Assembly (NCBI GenBank): GCA_038203635.1
Contig: JBBRDT010000004.1
Span: forward strand, 1-64,000
Origin: DASRIA01 sp038203635
GTDB taxonomy: Bacteria; Actinomycetota; Thermoleophilia; Solirubrobacterales; JBBDJG01
Direction: 5' to 3'
DNA: 64,000 bases
Shown piece by piece: positions 1 through 8,988 of this stretch; positions within the stretch are counted from its first letter, which is position 1, and the number at the start of each line of letters is the position of its first letter. The notes beneath the pieces were generated by a model. That model searched no databases. It worked only from the letters and a program-made list of their open reading frames with translations, and was not told the DNA's origin. The position numbers and the translations under genes are program-made.

Positions 1-1
1 C

Positions 2-106
2 TACCTGCACGAATACAACTTCGACCGCGAGCACCATGGTCGCCTGACCGCCGGCCGACGCCCTGCCGATCTCGTCTACGGTGCCCGCAAGATGGAGCCA
101 CGATGA
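2..106 (+). CDS. IS481-like transposase, C-terminal fragment (5' end outside window)
   Basis: The first 34 codons form the end of an open frame that stops at TGA 104-106. The visible residues include HEYNFDREHHGR and, near the stop, PADLVYGARKMEPR, which look like the last part of a DDE integrase-core transposase of the IS481 type, just after the catalytic glutamate helix. The rest lies left of the window, so intactness cannot be judged. I could not identify a terminal inverted repeat between its stop and the next gene at 377. Assignment rests on recall of the family tail only. Confidence 0.55.
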   Translation, partial: YLHEYNFDREHHGRLTAGRRPADLVYGARKMEPR

Positions 107-376
107 ACTGCGACTGTCGGCAGATCTCGGAGTCTGTTCAGCCTAGGCAGCGAGGGCGGAGTTCACGGTTTGGCGTCCGGTTTCCCGAGGAATCCCTCTT
201 CAAGACAATCGGGATGGCATCCGCCAATAGCGTCTACCATGGGTTTCTCGACCCACGGATAGTTCGAGGACACGCCGCCCGCACGACGCAAGGCGGCACC
301 GCAGGGGTCGGAAGTGGGGACCAGCAGGCTGCGCTCGCCGGACCGCGTGCGCACGCCGGCGCAACTGGGAGGCACG

Positions 377-2386
377 ATGGCAACGCGCCGTCGCGTGCGC
401 ACCGCACGCGACTTGAAGAAAACCGCATCCGCGCTGGCTTTCGCGCTCGCATTCGGGATCGTCACCGTCTTCCTGATCTCGGCGCTGACCAGTGGCGCCG
501 CCGGAGCCGACCCGGCCTGCGACCGCTTCGCCGCGCCCAATGGGCTCGACACGGCCCTCGGGACGGTGCAGAAGCCGTTCCGCACGGCCGGCCGGCTGGC
601 GCGCTCGCTCCAACCCGGGCAGAGCGGCTGCCTGCGTGGTGGGTCCTACAGGGGTGACCTCAACCTCGTGCGCGGCGGCACCAGCGCCGCCCGGATCAGC
701 CTGCGGAGCTTTCCGGGGGAGCGCGCCGAACTCGTCGGGCGGCTGACGATCGCCGCGCCGAACATCGAGGTCGCGGGGCTGAGGCTCGTGGGAGTCAACG
801 CCGCCCGCGACGCGAGCCCGCTCGTGACAGCGAGCGACGTGGTGATCCGCGACAACGAGATCACCAATCTGCGCACGGCGGACTGCGTCACGATCGGCAC
901 CAGCGCCCGCCGCGTGAGCCGGGTCGTGGTGAGCACCAACCGCATCCACGGCTGCGGCTTGCTGCCGTCGACCAACCGCCACAACGGAGTGAGCGTGATG
1001 TACGCCACCGCGACGCGGGTCGCCGGCAACTGGGTCTACGACAACGCCGATCGCGGCATCCAGCTGTATCCCGACGCGGACGAAACACAGGTCACCGGCA
1101 ACGTGGTCGACGGCAACGGCGAGGGGGTGATGGTGGCGGGCGACAAGGCCGGCACGTCGGACCGCAACCTGATCGAGCGAAACCTGATCACGAACTCGAA
1201 GCTGCGCGAGAACATCGAGTCCCACTGGGCGCCGGAAGGCTCGGTCGGGAGCAAGAACGTGGTGCGCGAGAACTGCTTCGCCGGCGGTGTGCGCGACGAC
1301 GGCGACGGTGGCATCGCGGACGTGCGTGACGGCCTGGTGATCGACCGCAACCTCGTGGACGATCCGCTTTACGTCGCCCGCGGCCTCAGCGACTTCCGCA
1401 TGCAACCGAAGAGCCCATGCCAGGCGATCTTCGGGCGCGCACCGGTGGTCACGTGCAACCGCACCGCCTCCACCTACGGCTCGGACGGCGCACAGGGCAC
1501 CACGGCCAGCCCGTACCGGACGGTGGCCCGGCTCGCCGACTCGCTCAAGCCCGGTCAGACGGGCTGCCTGCGGGCCGGTACCTACGAGGAGAGCGTCCGC
1601 GTCGACCGGGGCGGCCGGGCGGGCGCGCCGGTGACACTCACGAGCTATCCAGGCGAGCGGGCGACGGTCAGGGGCCGCTTCCACGTAACCGACAACGCCA
1701 ACTTCGTGACCGTGTCGCGTCTCAACCTCGACGGCACCAACGCGGCGAACCTGCCGAGCCCGACCATCAACGGCGACGACGTGACGTTTGCGCGAAACGA
1801 CGTCACGACCCGGCACACCACGATCTGCTTCATCCTCGGCTCGGACGAGTTCGGTCGTGCGGTGCGCACCCTGATCAGGTTCAACCGCATCCACGACTGC
1901 GGCGTATTGCCGGCGAACAACCACGAGCACGGGATCTACGTGGAGGCGTCCGACCGCGCGCGGATCGTCGACAACTGGATCCACGACAACGCCGACCGCG
2001 GCATTCAGCTGTTCCCCGACGCGCAGGGCACGTACGTCGCCCGCAACGTGATCGACCGCAACGGACAGGGCGTCATCTTCTCCCGCGAATCGGCCGGGAA
2101 TATCGTGGAGCACAACGTCATCTCGAACTCGCTGCTGCGCTGGAACGTCGAGCACTGGGAGCTTTCGGGCGGGTTGAACGTCGCCCGGCGCAACTGCGTG
2201 TGGACCACCCGCAGCGACGAACACGGGCAAAACGGAGGCATCCAGCCCACGAACGAGTTCGCCTCCGGGAACAACCTGGTCGCCGACCCCGGCTTCCTGA
2301 ATCTCGCCGCGCGCGACTATCGCCTGCGGATCGGCAGTCCGTGCCTGGACGCATACACGTCGTCGTTCGTGATCCCGGGTTCCTAG
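377..2386 (+). CDS. secreted right-handed parallel beta-helix protein with duplicated halves
   Basis: A 669-residue protein. I chose ATG 377 because a GGGAGG ribosome site lies just upstream. A basic start (MATRRRVRTARDLKK) followed by a hydrophobic stretch at about residues 18-45 indicates a signal peptide or anchor. The body is rich in asparagine ladders and short turns (VIRDNEITNL, IHDNADRGIQLFPDA) typical of pectate-lyase-like beta-helices. Residues about 48-350 and 370-669 are two copies of one unit: each starts with a PFRTAGRLARSL or PYRTVARLADSL segment and a GCLR.G.Y strand, and each holds a copy of DNADRGIQL. Such proteins bind or cleave polysaccharides, which fits the adjoining glycan locus, but no catalytic residues can be assigned. 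Confidence 0.85.
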   Translation: MATRRRVRTARDLKKTASALAFALAFGIVTVFLISALTSGAAGADPACDRFAAPNGLDTALGTVQKPFRTAGRLARSLQPGQSGCLRGGSYRGDLNLVRGGTSAARISLRSFPGERAELVGRLTIAAPNIEVAGLRLVGVNAARDASPLVTASDVVIRDNEITNLRTADCVTIGTSARRVSRVVVSTNRIHGCGLLPSTNRHNGVSVMYATATRVAGNWVYDNADRGIQLYPDADETQVTGNVVDGNGEGVMVAGDKAGTSDRNLIERNLITNSKLRENIESHWAPEGSVGSKNVVRENCFAGGVRDDGDGGIADVRDGLVIDRNLVDDPLYVARGLSDFRMQPKSPCQAIFGRAPVVTCNRTASTYGSDGAQGTTASPYRTVARLADSLKPGQTGCLRAGTYEESVRVDRGGRAGAPVTLTSYPGERATVRGRFHVTDNANFVTVSRLNLDGTNAANLPSPTINGDDVTFARNDVTTRHTTICFILGSDEFGRAVRTLIRFNRIHDCGVLPANNHEHGIYVEASDRARIVDNWIHDNADRGIQLFPDAQGTYVARNVIDRNGQGVIFSRESAGNIVEHNVISNSLLRWNVEHWELSGGLNVARRNCVWTTRSDEHGQNGGIQPTNEFASGNNLVADPGFLNLAARDYRLRIGSPCLDAYTSSFVIPGS

Positions 2387-2419
2387 AATTCCGCGGGGCG
2401 CCTGCCAGGTGCCCATGCG

Positions 2420-3235
2420 ATGCCCAAGCCATATCTCTCCATCTGCGCCATCTACCGGTGGGAGGGCCCGTACCTGCGCGAGTGGGTCGCCTTCCACAGG
2501 CTGATGGGCGTCGAGCGCTTCTTCCTCTACGACAACCGCTCCGACGACGAGCACCGCGAAGCCCTCGCTCCCTACCTGGGCGACGGCACCGTCGAGCTCA
2601 CGGAGTGGCCGATGTTCCCGGGACAGGTGGAGGCCTACACGGACTGCATCGAGCGCCACCGCGACGACTCGCGCTGGATCGCTTTCATCGACATCGACGA
2701 GTTCCTGTTCTCACCGACGAGCCGGCCGCTTCCCGAGGTGCTCGCACGCTTTGAGCGCTGGGCCGGCGTGGGCGTCAACCGCGTCACCTTCGGCACAGCG
2801 GGGCACGAGACGCGGCCGCCCGGCCCCGTGCTGGAGAACTACACGCGGCGAATCGCCCATCCCAAGCCCCGCAAGACCGCGATCAAGAGCATCGTCGACC
2901 CGCGCCGGGTCGTCCGCGCGCTGGGCCCGCACCACTTCGAGTATCGCGAGGGCCATCTGGTGGACGAGGCGGAGAATCCGCTGGAGGCTCAGCACTCCAT
3001 CACCGACTCATGCGACGTGTTGAGAGTGAACCACTACTTCACCCGCTCGGAGGAGGAGCGGATGGTAAAGCTGCACCGGCCGCGCGCCGGAGGCGGAGAG
3101 CTGCGCCCCGAGGTGATCCGTGCCGGCCAGGGAATCCGCGAGGATCGCCGCTTCGGGGTCGACGACGACGCGATCCTCGGCCATCTACCCGCACTGCGGG
3201 CGGAACTGGCGCGCGTTGCCGACCAGCCGGTCTAG
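2420..3235 (+). CDS. GT92/GT2-like glycosyltransferase
   Basis: A 271-residue cytoplasmic protein beginning MPKPYLSICAIYRWEGPYL. The pattern of an N-terminal strand, then EWVAFHRLMGVERFFLYDN, then FIDIDEFLF (the metal-binding DxDE region) and a late NHYFTRSEEE motif matches the glycosyltransferase family 92 / DUF23 group (also called Glyco_tranf_2_4). Such enzymes transfer a sugar from a nucleotide sugar; donor and acceptor cannot be read from the sequence. It follows the beta-helix gene by 33 bp, and its stop overlaps by 4 bp the stop of the convergent gene at 3232-3648. Confidence 0.85.
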   Translation: MPKPYLSICAIYRWEGPYLREWVAFHRLMGVERFFLYDNRSDDEHREALAPYLGDGTVELTEWPMFPGQVEAYTDCIERHRDDSRWIAFIDIDEFLFSPTSRPLPEVLARFERWAGVGVNRVTFGTAGHETRPPGPVLENYTRRIAHPKPRKTAIKSIVDPRRVVRALGPHHFEYREGHLVDEAENPLEAQHSITDSCDVLRVNHYFTRSEEERMVKLHRPRAGGGELRPEVIRAGQGIREDRRFGVDDDAILGHLPALRAELARVADQPV

Positions 3236-3648
3236 CGACCGGAGGAGCGACCAGAGGCAGCGGCGGCACTCAGCGCGGCGGCCGCATCGGCAAAGAACCT
3301 GATGCGCGCCACCTTGCCGTCCACCAGCTCGCAGATCCACGCCGCGGGCTGGTCGAGCCGCACGCCGCTCGACTTCCCGCGGGCGTGAAACCGGCCCAGG
3401 ACCAGGACCCGGCCCCCGTCGAGGCCGCGCACCTCGTCGGAGTCGATCCGCAGGTCGTCCCAGTCCTCGGCCATATCGGCGAGCCACAGGCGCAGGCCGT
3501 CGTGGCCGCGGTAGACGGTGCCCTCGAGCACCGCCCGCAGGGGCACCATTTCCGCGTCGGGCTGGAGCGTGGCAAGCATGCCGTCGACGTCCCGTCTGTT
3601 CAATGCAGCGAGCCCGGCGCGGATCGTCTCGACGTCTGCCTGTGACAT
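3232..3648 (-). CDS. SnoaL-like / NTF2-fold protein
   Basis: A 138-residue protein starting MSQADVETIRAGLAALNRRD. The layout (N-terminal helix, a PDAEMVPL strand, Y.GHDGLRLWL helix, then long strands ending KVARIRFFAD) is that of the cone-shaped NTF2/SnoaL superfamily, whose members are small-molecule isomerases, hydrolases or binding proteins. No specific catalytic set can be named. The C-terminal 15 residues are Ala/Ser-rich and probably disordered. It is transcribed alone, convergent with the gene at 2420 and divergent from the glycan locus. Confidence 0.8.
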   Translation of the reverse strand: MSQADVETIRAGLAALNRRDVDGMLATLQPDAEMVPLRAVLEGTVYRGHDGLRLWLADMAEDWDDLRIDSDEVRGLDGGRVLVLGRFHARGKSSGVRLDQPAAWICELVDGKVARIRFFADAAAALSAAAASGRSSGR

Positions 3649-3965
3649 AGCCCTCGGTTCCGGCAGTATCCCTGTATCGGGGGGTCCAGGGAAGGCGGAA
3701 TGGGGGGCGGAAACGGGCCTCCCGTGGCTCCCGAGCGGCCTCGGAAGGCTGTGCGCGCGGGTGGCGTCGGTTGCCCAACGTCGGTACGATGAATCGTGCG
3801 CGGCCCAGGAGCCGTGGAGAGCAGACTGGACAGCAGGGATCCCGTCTCCGGAAACCTTGGGAAGGCGCCCGGAACATGGGTGATTAATTGGTACCCTAGC
3901 CAGGCCCCTCCGAGTGAGATTCAGGGGACTCGGTTACGGCGGGATGCGGGAGGAACGCAGGGATT
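3649..3965. promoter_or_regulatory. 317-bp divergent intergenic region, probable promoter and leader of the glycan locus
   Basis: No gene is seen here. It separates the minus-strand NTF2-like gene from the plus-strand glycan locus. On the plus strand TTGGGA (3857-3862) and an AT-rich GATTAA (3882-3887) could form a weak promoter with a long (19-bp) spacer; the AT-rich stretch 3881-3897 stands out in this GC-rich DNA. Downstream, two overlapping short hairpins lie at 3905-3933 (separate entry) and a purine-rich GGGAGGAAC sits at 3948-3956, about 10 nt before the TTG start at 3966. Promoter placement is inference. Confidence 0.4.
3905..3933 (+). promoter_or_regulatory. two overlapping, mutually exclusive hairpins in the leader
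   Basis: CCCCT (3905-3909) is complementary to AGGGG (3923-3927), and the adjoining CCGAGT (3910-3915) is complementary to ACTCGG (3928-3933). The arms interleave with no spacer between them, so both stems are unlikely to form together. This is either a two-state leader or coincidence. It lies 32 nt upstream of the TTG start at 3966. No known riboswitch class was recognised. Confidence 0.3.
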
Positions 3966-6701
3966 TTGCACCTCGATAAGCATCGAGTCACCAATGCAGG
4001 CCGAAGGGACTCAGGCATCCCTTCCTCAGCACCCTCCAATCGCCTCAAAGCCCATGGGAAAGCCATTTTCCAGGGGGATGCGAAGGTGCACGTTCGCGGC
4101 GCCACCTACGGGACCTTTCGTCCCGACGACGAGGGCAGCGACTTTCCGCCGGTCGCCGCGGTCGCCGAGGACTTCGCCGACATGGCTGCTCATGGGGTGA
4201 ACTCGGTCCGGACTTACACAGTTCCTCCCCGCTGGCTGCTGGACCTCGCATACGAGCACGGCCTCTGGGTGATGGTCGGAGTCCCGTGGGAACAGCACAT
4301 CGCGTTCCTCAACGACCGCGGCCGCGCGGGAACGATCGTGCAGAACGTGCGGGAGTCGATCCGCTCCTGCGCCGGGCATCCCGCGGTCCTCTGCTACGCG
4401 ATCGGGAACGAGATCCCCGCGTCGATCGTGCGCTGGCACGGCCGGAGGCGGATCGAGCGCTTCCTGCGCCGGCTCTACGACGCAGCCAAGCAGGAGGATC
4501 CGGAGGCGCTCGTCACCTACGTCAACTACCCCAGCACCGAGTACCTCCAGCTGCGGTTCATCGACCTCGTCTGCTTCAACGTGTTCCTCGAGTCGGGTCC
4601 CCAGTTCGAGTCGTATCTCGCCCGCCTCCAGAACATCGCCGGCGACCGGCCCCTGCTGGTCACCGAGGCCGGCCTCGATTCCCTGCGCAATTCCGAGGGT
4701 GCACAGGCGCAGGCGCTCGACTGGCAGGTCCGCACGGCCTTTGCGGGCGGGTGCGCGGGGATGTTCGTGTTCTCGTGGACCGATGAGTGGCATCGCGGCG
4801 GCTTCGACATCGAGGACTGGGCCTTCGGCCTGGTTGATCGCGACCGCGAGCCGAAGCAGGCGCTCGCCACGGTCGGCAAGGCATTCTCGGAGACGCCGTT
4901 CAGGGCGGACCCCGCCTGGCCCAGGATCTCGGTCGTCGTTTGCGCGTACAACAGCGAGGGCACGCTGCGCAGCTGTTTCGACGGCCTGCATGCGCTGCAC
5001 TACCCCGACTACGAGGTGGTCGTGGTCAACGACGGGTCGACCGACCACACCGACGCCATCACCGAGGAGTACGGGTTCCGCCTGATCAGCACCGAGAACC
5101 AGGGTCTCGCCAACGCCCGCAACGAGGGGTTGCACGCAGCCACCGGAGAGATCGTCGCGTATATCGATGCCGACGCGCGTCCCGATCCGCACTGGCTCGC
5201 CCACCTGGCGACCGGATTCCTGAAGAGCTCCCACGCCGGCATCGGCGGCCCCAACATCCCGCCCGCCGGCGACGGCGAGGTTGCGGAGTGCGTGGCGAAC
5301 GCGCCGGGCGGGCCGATTCACGTGTTGCTCTCGGACGAGATCGCCGAACACATCCCCGGCTGCAACATGGCGTTCTGGAAGTCGAGCCTGCTCGCGATCG
5401 GCGGATTCGACCCGCAGTACTGCGTCGCGGGCGACGACGTCGACATCTGCTGGCGCCTGCAGCAGCAGGGTTGGACGGTCGGCTTCAGCCCCGGCGCCGT
5501 GGTCTGGCACCACCGCAGGGACTCGATGACCGGATACCTCAAGCAGCAGTACGAGTACGGCAAGGCGGAGGCGCTCCTGGAGCGCAAGTGGCCCGAGCGC
5601 TACAACCGCGCCGGTCACCTCGCCTGGGCGGGCCGGGTCTACGGCGCGCCCCCCTCGAGGCTGCTCAGCGGCCGCTGGAAGATCTACTACGGCACCTGGG
5701 GCACCGGTCTGTTCCAGTCCGTCTACCAGGCGGCGCCCGGGATCCTCGGCTCGCTCCCGTTGATGCCCGAGTGGTACCTCGTGATCGCGGGCCTGGCGGG
5801 CCTCTCGGCACTGGGCGTGCTGTGGTCCCCGTTCCTCTTCACCCTGCCGCTCTTGCTTGCCGCGATCTCCGCACTCGTCTTCAAGGCGGCCGTGGGTGGA
5901 ATGCACGGGACCACCTGTGCGGCCGGGTCATGGCTCGGCCGGTTCCGGATGCGTATGCGCACCGGCCTGCTCTACCTGCTTCAGCCGGCCGCTCGCCTCG
6001 GCGGCAGGTTGCGTCACGGCCTTTCCCCATGGCGCCGGCGATCGGCGCCGCACCTGGGACTGCCGGTGCCTCGCACACACAGCATCTGGAGCGAGCAGTG
6101 GCGCGCACCCGACGAGCGTGTCAGGCGCCTCGAGAAGGCGCTGCGCCGCATCGGCGGGGTGGTCTTCTCCGGGGGCGACTACGAGCGATGGGACCTCTAC
6201 GTGCGGGGCGGCATGCTCGGCTCGATGAGACTGCGCGTGGCAGTCGAGGAGCACGGCGCCGGACGCCAGCTCGTCCGGATCCGCTCGTGGCCCCGGTTCT
6301 CGCGGATCGGCGCGGGCGTGGCGCTCGGCTTCTCCGCGCTCACCGCGGGAGCCGCGCTCGACAGCGCCTGGGCCGCGGCGGTCGTCCTCGCGGGCACGGC
6401 GCTGCTGATCCTCGTATCCACGATCAAGGACTGTGCAACTGCCGCCGGTGTGCTGCGCATCGCGCTCACCGAGGAAACCGAGCATGCCGCGCGTGAGCTT
6501 GCTCCGCGTACGGAGGAGCCCACGGCCCGGCCCGAACCGCGCCTCGCCGGCGGCACCTTCTCCCCGGCGGTCGAGGTCCCACACCACAACGGCGTGCCGG
6601 TGAACGGCATCCCGGGCGTTTCCCGAGGTAACGGCGCCACGCTGCCCTCATCGTTGAACCTCGCGGACAGAGGCTTCAACGTGACGGAGCCAGAGGAGTG
6701 A
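3966..6701 (+). CDS. GH2-like TIM-barrel domain fused to GT2 glycosyltransferase and membrane segments
   Basis: A 911-residue fusion. Residues about 40-310 are a clan-A glycosidase-like barrel: GNEIPAS carries a likely acid/base Glu149 and VTEAGLDS a likely nucleophile Glu234. Residues about 318-590 are a family-2 glycosyltransferase (SVVVCAYNSEGTL, VVNDGSTD, AYIDADARPD, GDDVDICWRL). Hydrophobic segments at about 597-640 and 778-820 suggest membrane attachment, and the tail is Pro/Glu-rich. The start is TTG 3966, preceded by GGGAGGAAC; an internal GTG at 4086 would remove the opening strand of the barrel domain. This is the first gene of the glycan locus, 10 bp before the exporter, and suggests coupled synthesis and trimming of one polymer. 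The barrel could also be non-catalytic. Confidence 0.85.
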   Translation: MHLDKHRVTNAGRRDSGIPSSAPSNRLKAHGKAIFQGDAKVHVRGATYGTFRPDDEGSDFPPVAAVAEDFADMAAHGVNSVRTYTVPPRWLLDLAYEHGLWVMVGVPWEQHIAFLNDRGRAGTIVQNVRESIRSCAGHPAVLCYAIGNEIPASIVRWHGRRRIERFLRRLYDAAKQEDPEALVTYVNYPSTEYLQLRFIDLVCFNVFLESGPQFESYLARLQNIAGDRPLLVTEAGLDSLRNSEGAQAQALDWQVRTAFAGGCAGMFVFSWTDEWHRGGFDIEDWAFGLVDRDREPKQALATVGKAFSETPFRADPAWPRISVVVCAYNSEGTLRSCFDGLHALHYPDYEVVVVNDGSTDHTDAITEEYGFRLISTENQGLANARNEGLHAATGEIVAYIDADARPDPHWLAHLATGFLKSSHAGIGGPNIPPAGDGEVAECVANAPGGPIHVLLSDEIAEHIPGCNMAFWKSSLLAIGGFDPQYCVAGDDVDICWRLQQQGWTVGFSPGAVVWHHRRDSMTGYLKQQYEYGKAEALLERKWPERYNRAGHLAWAGRVYGAPPSRLLSGRWKIYYGTWGTGLFQSVYQAAPGILGSLPLMPEWYLVIAGLAGLSALGVLWSPFLFTLPLLLAAISALVFKAAVGGMHGTTCAAGSWLGRFRMRMRTGLLYLLQPAARLGGRLRHGLSPWRRRSAPHLGLPVPRTHSIWSEQWRAPDERVRRLEKALRRIGGVVFSGGDYERWDLYVRGGMLGSMRLRVAVEEHGAGRQLVRIRSWPRFSRIGAGVALGFSALTAGAALDSAWAAAVVLAGTALLILVSTIKDCATAAGVLRIALTEETEHAARELAPRTEEPTARPEPRLAGGTFSPAVEVPHHNGVPVNGIPGVSRGNGATLPSSLNLADRGFNVTEPEE

Positions 6702-6711
6702 GTCTGCGGTA

Positions 6712-8988
6712 GTGAAAGTCCCGTTTCGCCGACGAAGCAGCGAGACCGAAGTCGGGGCGTGGGACCAGTGGAAGATCCTTCCGGAGGCGCTTCCCTATCT
6801 GCGTCCCTACCGGAAGGTCGTCATCATCTCGTTTGCCCTGACGATCGCCGCCGCGGCGGTTGGCCTTGCCGAGCCATGGCCGCTGGCGCTGATCATCGAC
6901 GACGTGATCGGGGCAAACTCCCCGCCCGGCCCTCTGCGGCCGCTGTTCGGCGACAACCCGGATCCCTACCGGCTGCTCTTCTTCATCGTCGGGTTCGGCT
7001 TCCTGATCTCCACGATGAGTCACGGCGTACGCGTGATCGGCGACTACGTGAACGCCAAGATCGAGCAGAACATCGTCCTCGACCTGCGCAGCGATCTGTT
7101 CAACCACGTCACCCAGCTCTCGCTGACCTACCACGACGAGCGCCACACCGGAATGCTGATGGGCCTCATCAACATGCAGGCCGCGTCCCTGGGTGCGATC
7201 GTGATGGCGTTCCCACCTCTCTTCGAGAGCGTGCTGATGTTGATCGGGATGCTCACGATCGCATTGCTGATCGACTGGCAGGTGACCCTGGTATCGCTCG
7301 TCTGCGTCCCCTTCGTCTACTGGGCGATCGGGCTGTACGGGACACGCATCGTCCCCCGCATCCAGCGCGTGCAGAGCCTGGAGATGCGATCGCTCTCGAT
7401 CATCTTCGAGGCCATGTCGATGCTGCGGGTGATCACCTCGTTCGGCCGCCGCCGGCTGGAGCACTACCGCTTCTACACGCAGGGCAAGACCGCGGTCGAC
7501 GCCCGGGTGCGGCTGACGGTCCATCAGACGATGTTCTCGCTGGGTGTTGCCACCGCGATCGCGCTCGGCACGGCGATCGTGCTCGGGTTCGGCGCCTACC
7601 ACGTGCTGCAGGGCAAGATCTCGCTCGGCGAGATGATCGTCCTGATCTCGTACATCTCCGCCGTCTACCAGCCGCTCGAAGCCATCAGCCACACGGTCGG
7701 GAGCCTGCATCAGAGCTTCGTCTTCCTGAACGCCTCGTTCACGATCCTGTCCGAGAAGCCCGAGGTCACCGAGAAGCCGGACGCGATCGACATCGGTCGG
7801 TCGAGCGGCGCCGTGACGTTCGAGAACGTGAGCTTCTCCTACAAGGGCCGTCAGGGAACGCTCAGGAATGTCTCGTTCAGCTGCAAGGGCGGCGACCGCG
7901 TGGCCGTGGTGGGACCGACGGGCGCCGGCAAGACGACGCTCATGAACATCCTCGTCCGCTTCTACGACCCTGCCGAAGGCAGCGTCAAGATCGACGGTCA
8001 CGACACCAAGGACCTGACGCTGGACTGCCTGCGCGACCAGATGAGCCTGGTGATGCAGACTCCGCTCCTGTTCTCGGGCTCGATCGCCGACAACATCCGG
8101 TATGGCAAGCTCGACGCGACGATGGACGAGATCGTGGCCGCTGCGAGGGAAGCCAACTGCCACGACTTCATCACGAGCCTGCCCGGTGGCTACGAGACCG
8201 AATTGGGCGAGGGGGGCGCGCAGCTGTCGGGCGGCGAACGTCAGCGGATCGCGGTGGCCCGCGCATTCATCCGGGCGGCACCGATCCTCATCCTGGACGA
8301 GCCGACGTCGGCGATCGACTCCAAGACGGAGGCCGTGATCCTCGACGCGCTCGAGAACCTGATGGAGGGGCGCACCTCGTTCATGATCGCCCACCGGCTG
8401 TCCACGGTGCGCAACGCCAACCTGATCCTCGTGATGAACCACGGCGAGGTGGTGGAGAAGGGGACCCACGACGAGCTGCTCGCCACGGGCGGTCTCTACT
8501 ACCAGCTCTACGAGGCCCAGACCGGCCGCACGGCCGCGATCGAGGCCCAGTATGCGCAGCAGGCGCTGGCGGACGGGGACTCGAAGCTGGGCGTCTCGGA
8601 CATCCTCGCCGAGGTCGCGACCGCCGAGGCGCTGGCCCGCTACGAGCAGACGAATCCCCGCCCCGAGGAACCGCACGAGCCGGCCGTGGCCGCCGAGCAC
8701 CATGGAAACGGCCCCGAGCCGGGATCCACGCCGGCGTTGCAGGCGCCGGTGGTCCCGCAGCCGTCTGCGGCTGTGCCTGCCGCCGCACAGGAGCCGGACG
8801 GTCAGGCGGAGGTCAGCGACCGTGTGATCGAGACACTTACGGACGCCGTCCGTCAACGCATCCAGCAGGCGCTGTCGAGCAGCACGTCCGATGGAGAGGG
8901 AAGCAACGGGGCGCGAGATCAGGACGGACCCGGATCGGATCACCCGGGCTCCTCGCCGTTTTCGGCGGGAAATGACGCCGGCGTCTAA
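6712..8988 (+). CDS. ABC exporter, fused permease and ATPase (MsbA/lipid-linked glycan type)
   Basis: A 758-residue half-transporter with a GTG start. Residues about 25-320 carry six hydrophobic segments (type IV exporter fold); residues about 365-600 are the nucleotide-binding domain with Walker A GPTGAGKTT near residue 401, signature LSGGERQR near 505, Walker B ILILDEPTS and switch AHRLST. It should act as a homodimer in the cell membrane. Beyond the ATPase comes an unusual tail of about 155 residues, rich in Ala, Pro, Glu and Gln, with no recognisable fold. Position inside a glycosyltransferase run suggests export of a lipid-linked glycan or its precursor. Its 3' end overlaps the next gene by 17 bp. 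Confidence 0.92.
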   Translation: MKVPFRRRSSETEVGAWDQWKILPEALPYLRPYRKVVIISFALTIAAAAVGLAEPWPLALIIDDVIGANSPPGPLRPLFGDNPDPYRLLFFIVGFGFLISTMSHGVRVIGDYVNAKIEQNIVLDLRSDLFNHVTQLSLTYHDERHTGMLMGLINMQAASLGAIVMAFPPLFESVLMLIGMLTIALLIDWQVTLVSLVCVPFVYWAIGLYGTRIVPRIQRVQSLEMRSLSIIFEAMSMLRVITSFGRRRLEHYRFYTQGKTAVDARVRLTVHQTMFSLGVATAIALGTAIVLGFGAYHVLQGKISLGEMIVLISYISAVYQPLEAISHTVGSLHQSFVFLNASFTILSEKPEVTEKPDAIDIGRSSGAVTFENVSFSYKGRQGTLRNVSFSCKGGDRVAVVGPTGAGKTTLMNILVRFYDPAEGSVKIDGHDTKDLTLDCLRDQMSLVMQTPLLFSGSIADNIRYGKLDATMDEIVAAAREANCHDFITSLPGGYETELGEGGAQLSGGERQRIAVARAFIRAAPILILDEPTSAIDSKTEAVILDALENLMEGRTSFMIAHRLSTVRNANLILVMNHGEVVEKGTHDELLATGGLYYQLYEAQTGRTAAIEAQYAQQALADGDSKLGVSDILAEVATAEALARYEQTNPRPEEPHEPAVAAEHHGNGPEPGSTPALQAPVVPQPSAAVPAAAQEPDGQAEVSDRVIETLTDAVRQRIQQALSSSTSDGEGSNGARDQDGPGSDHPGSSPFSAGNDAGV

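Noticed and set aside
107..376. Right terminal inverted repeat of the insertion sequence
   Set aside because: No convincing inverted repeat end or target duplication can be identified without the left end, which is outside the window.
200..2659. Long minus-strand open frame of 819 codons opposite the beta-helix gene, and similar ones opposite 3966, 6712, 31067 and 48212
   Set aside because: Composition is arginine/alanine/valine noise without motifs; such mirror frames arise from strong GC bias at third positions, and the opposite strand holds clear genes.
3905..3933. H-type pseudoknot in the leader of the glycan locus
   Set aside because: The two stems would have no connecting bases at two of three loops, so both cannot form at once; kept only as alternative hairpins.
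8891..8971. Upstream ATG start for the multidomain glycosyltransferase
   Set aside because: It would overlap the exporter gene by 98 bp and adds an arginine-rich peptide unlike the start of paralogues; ATG 8972 has a ribosome site.
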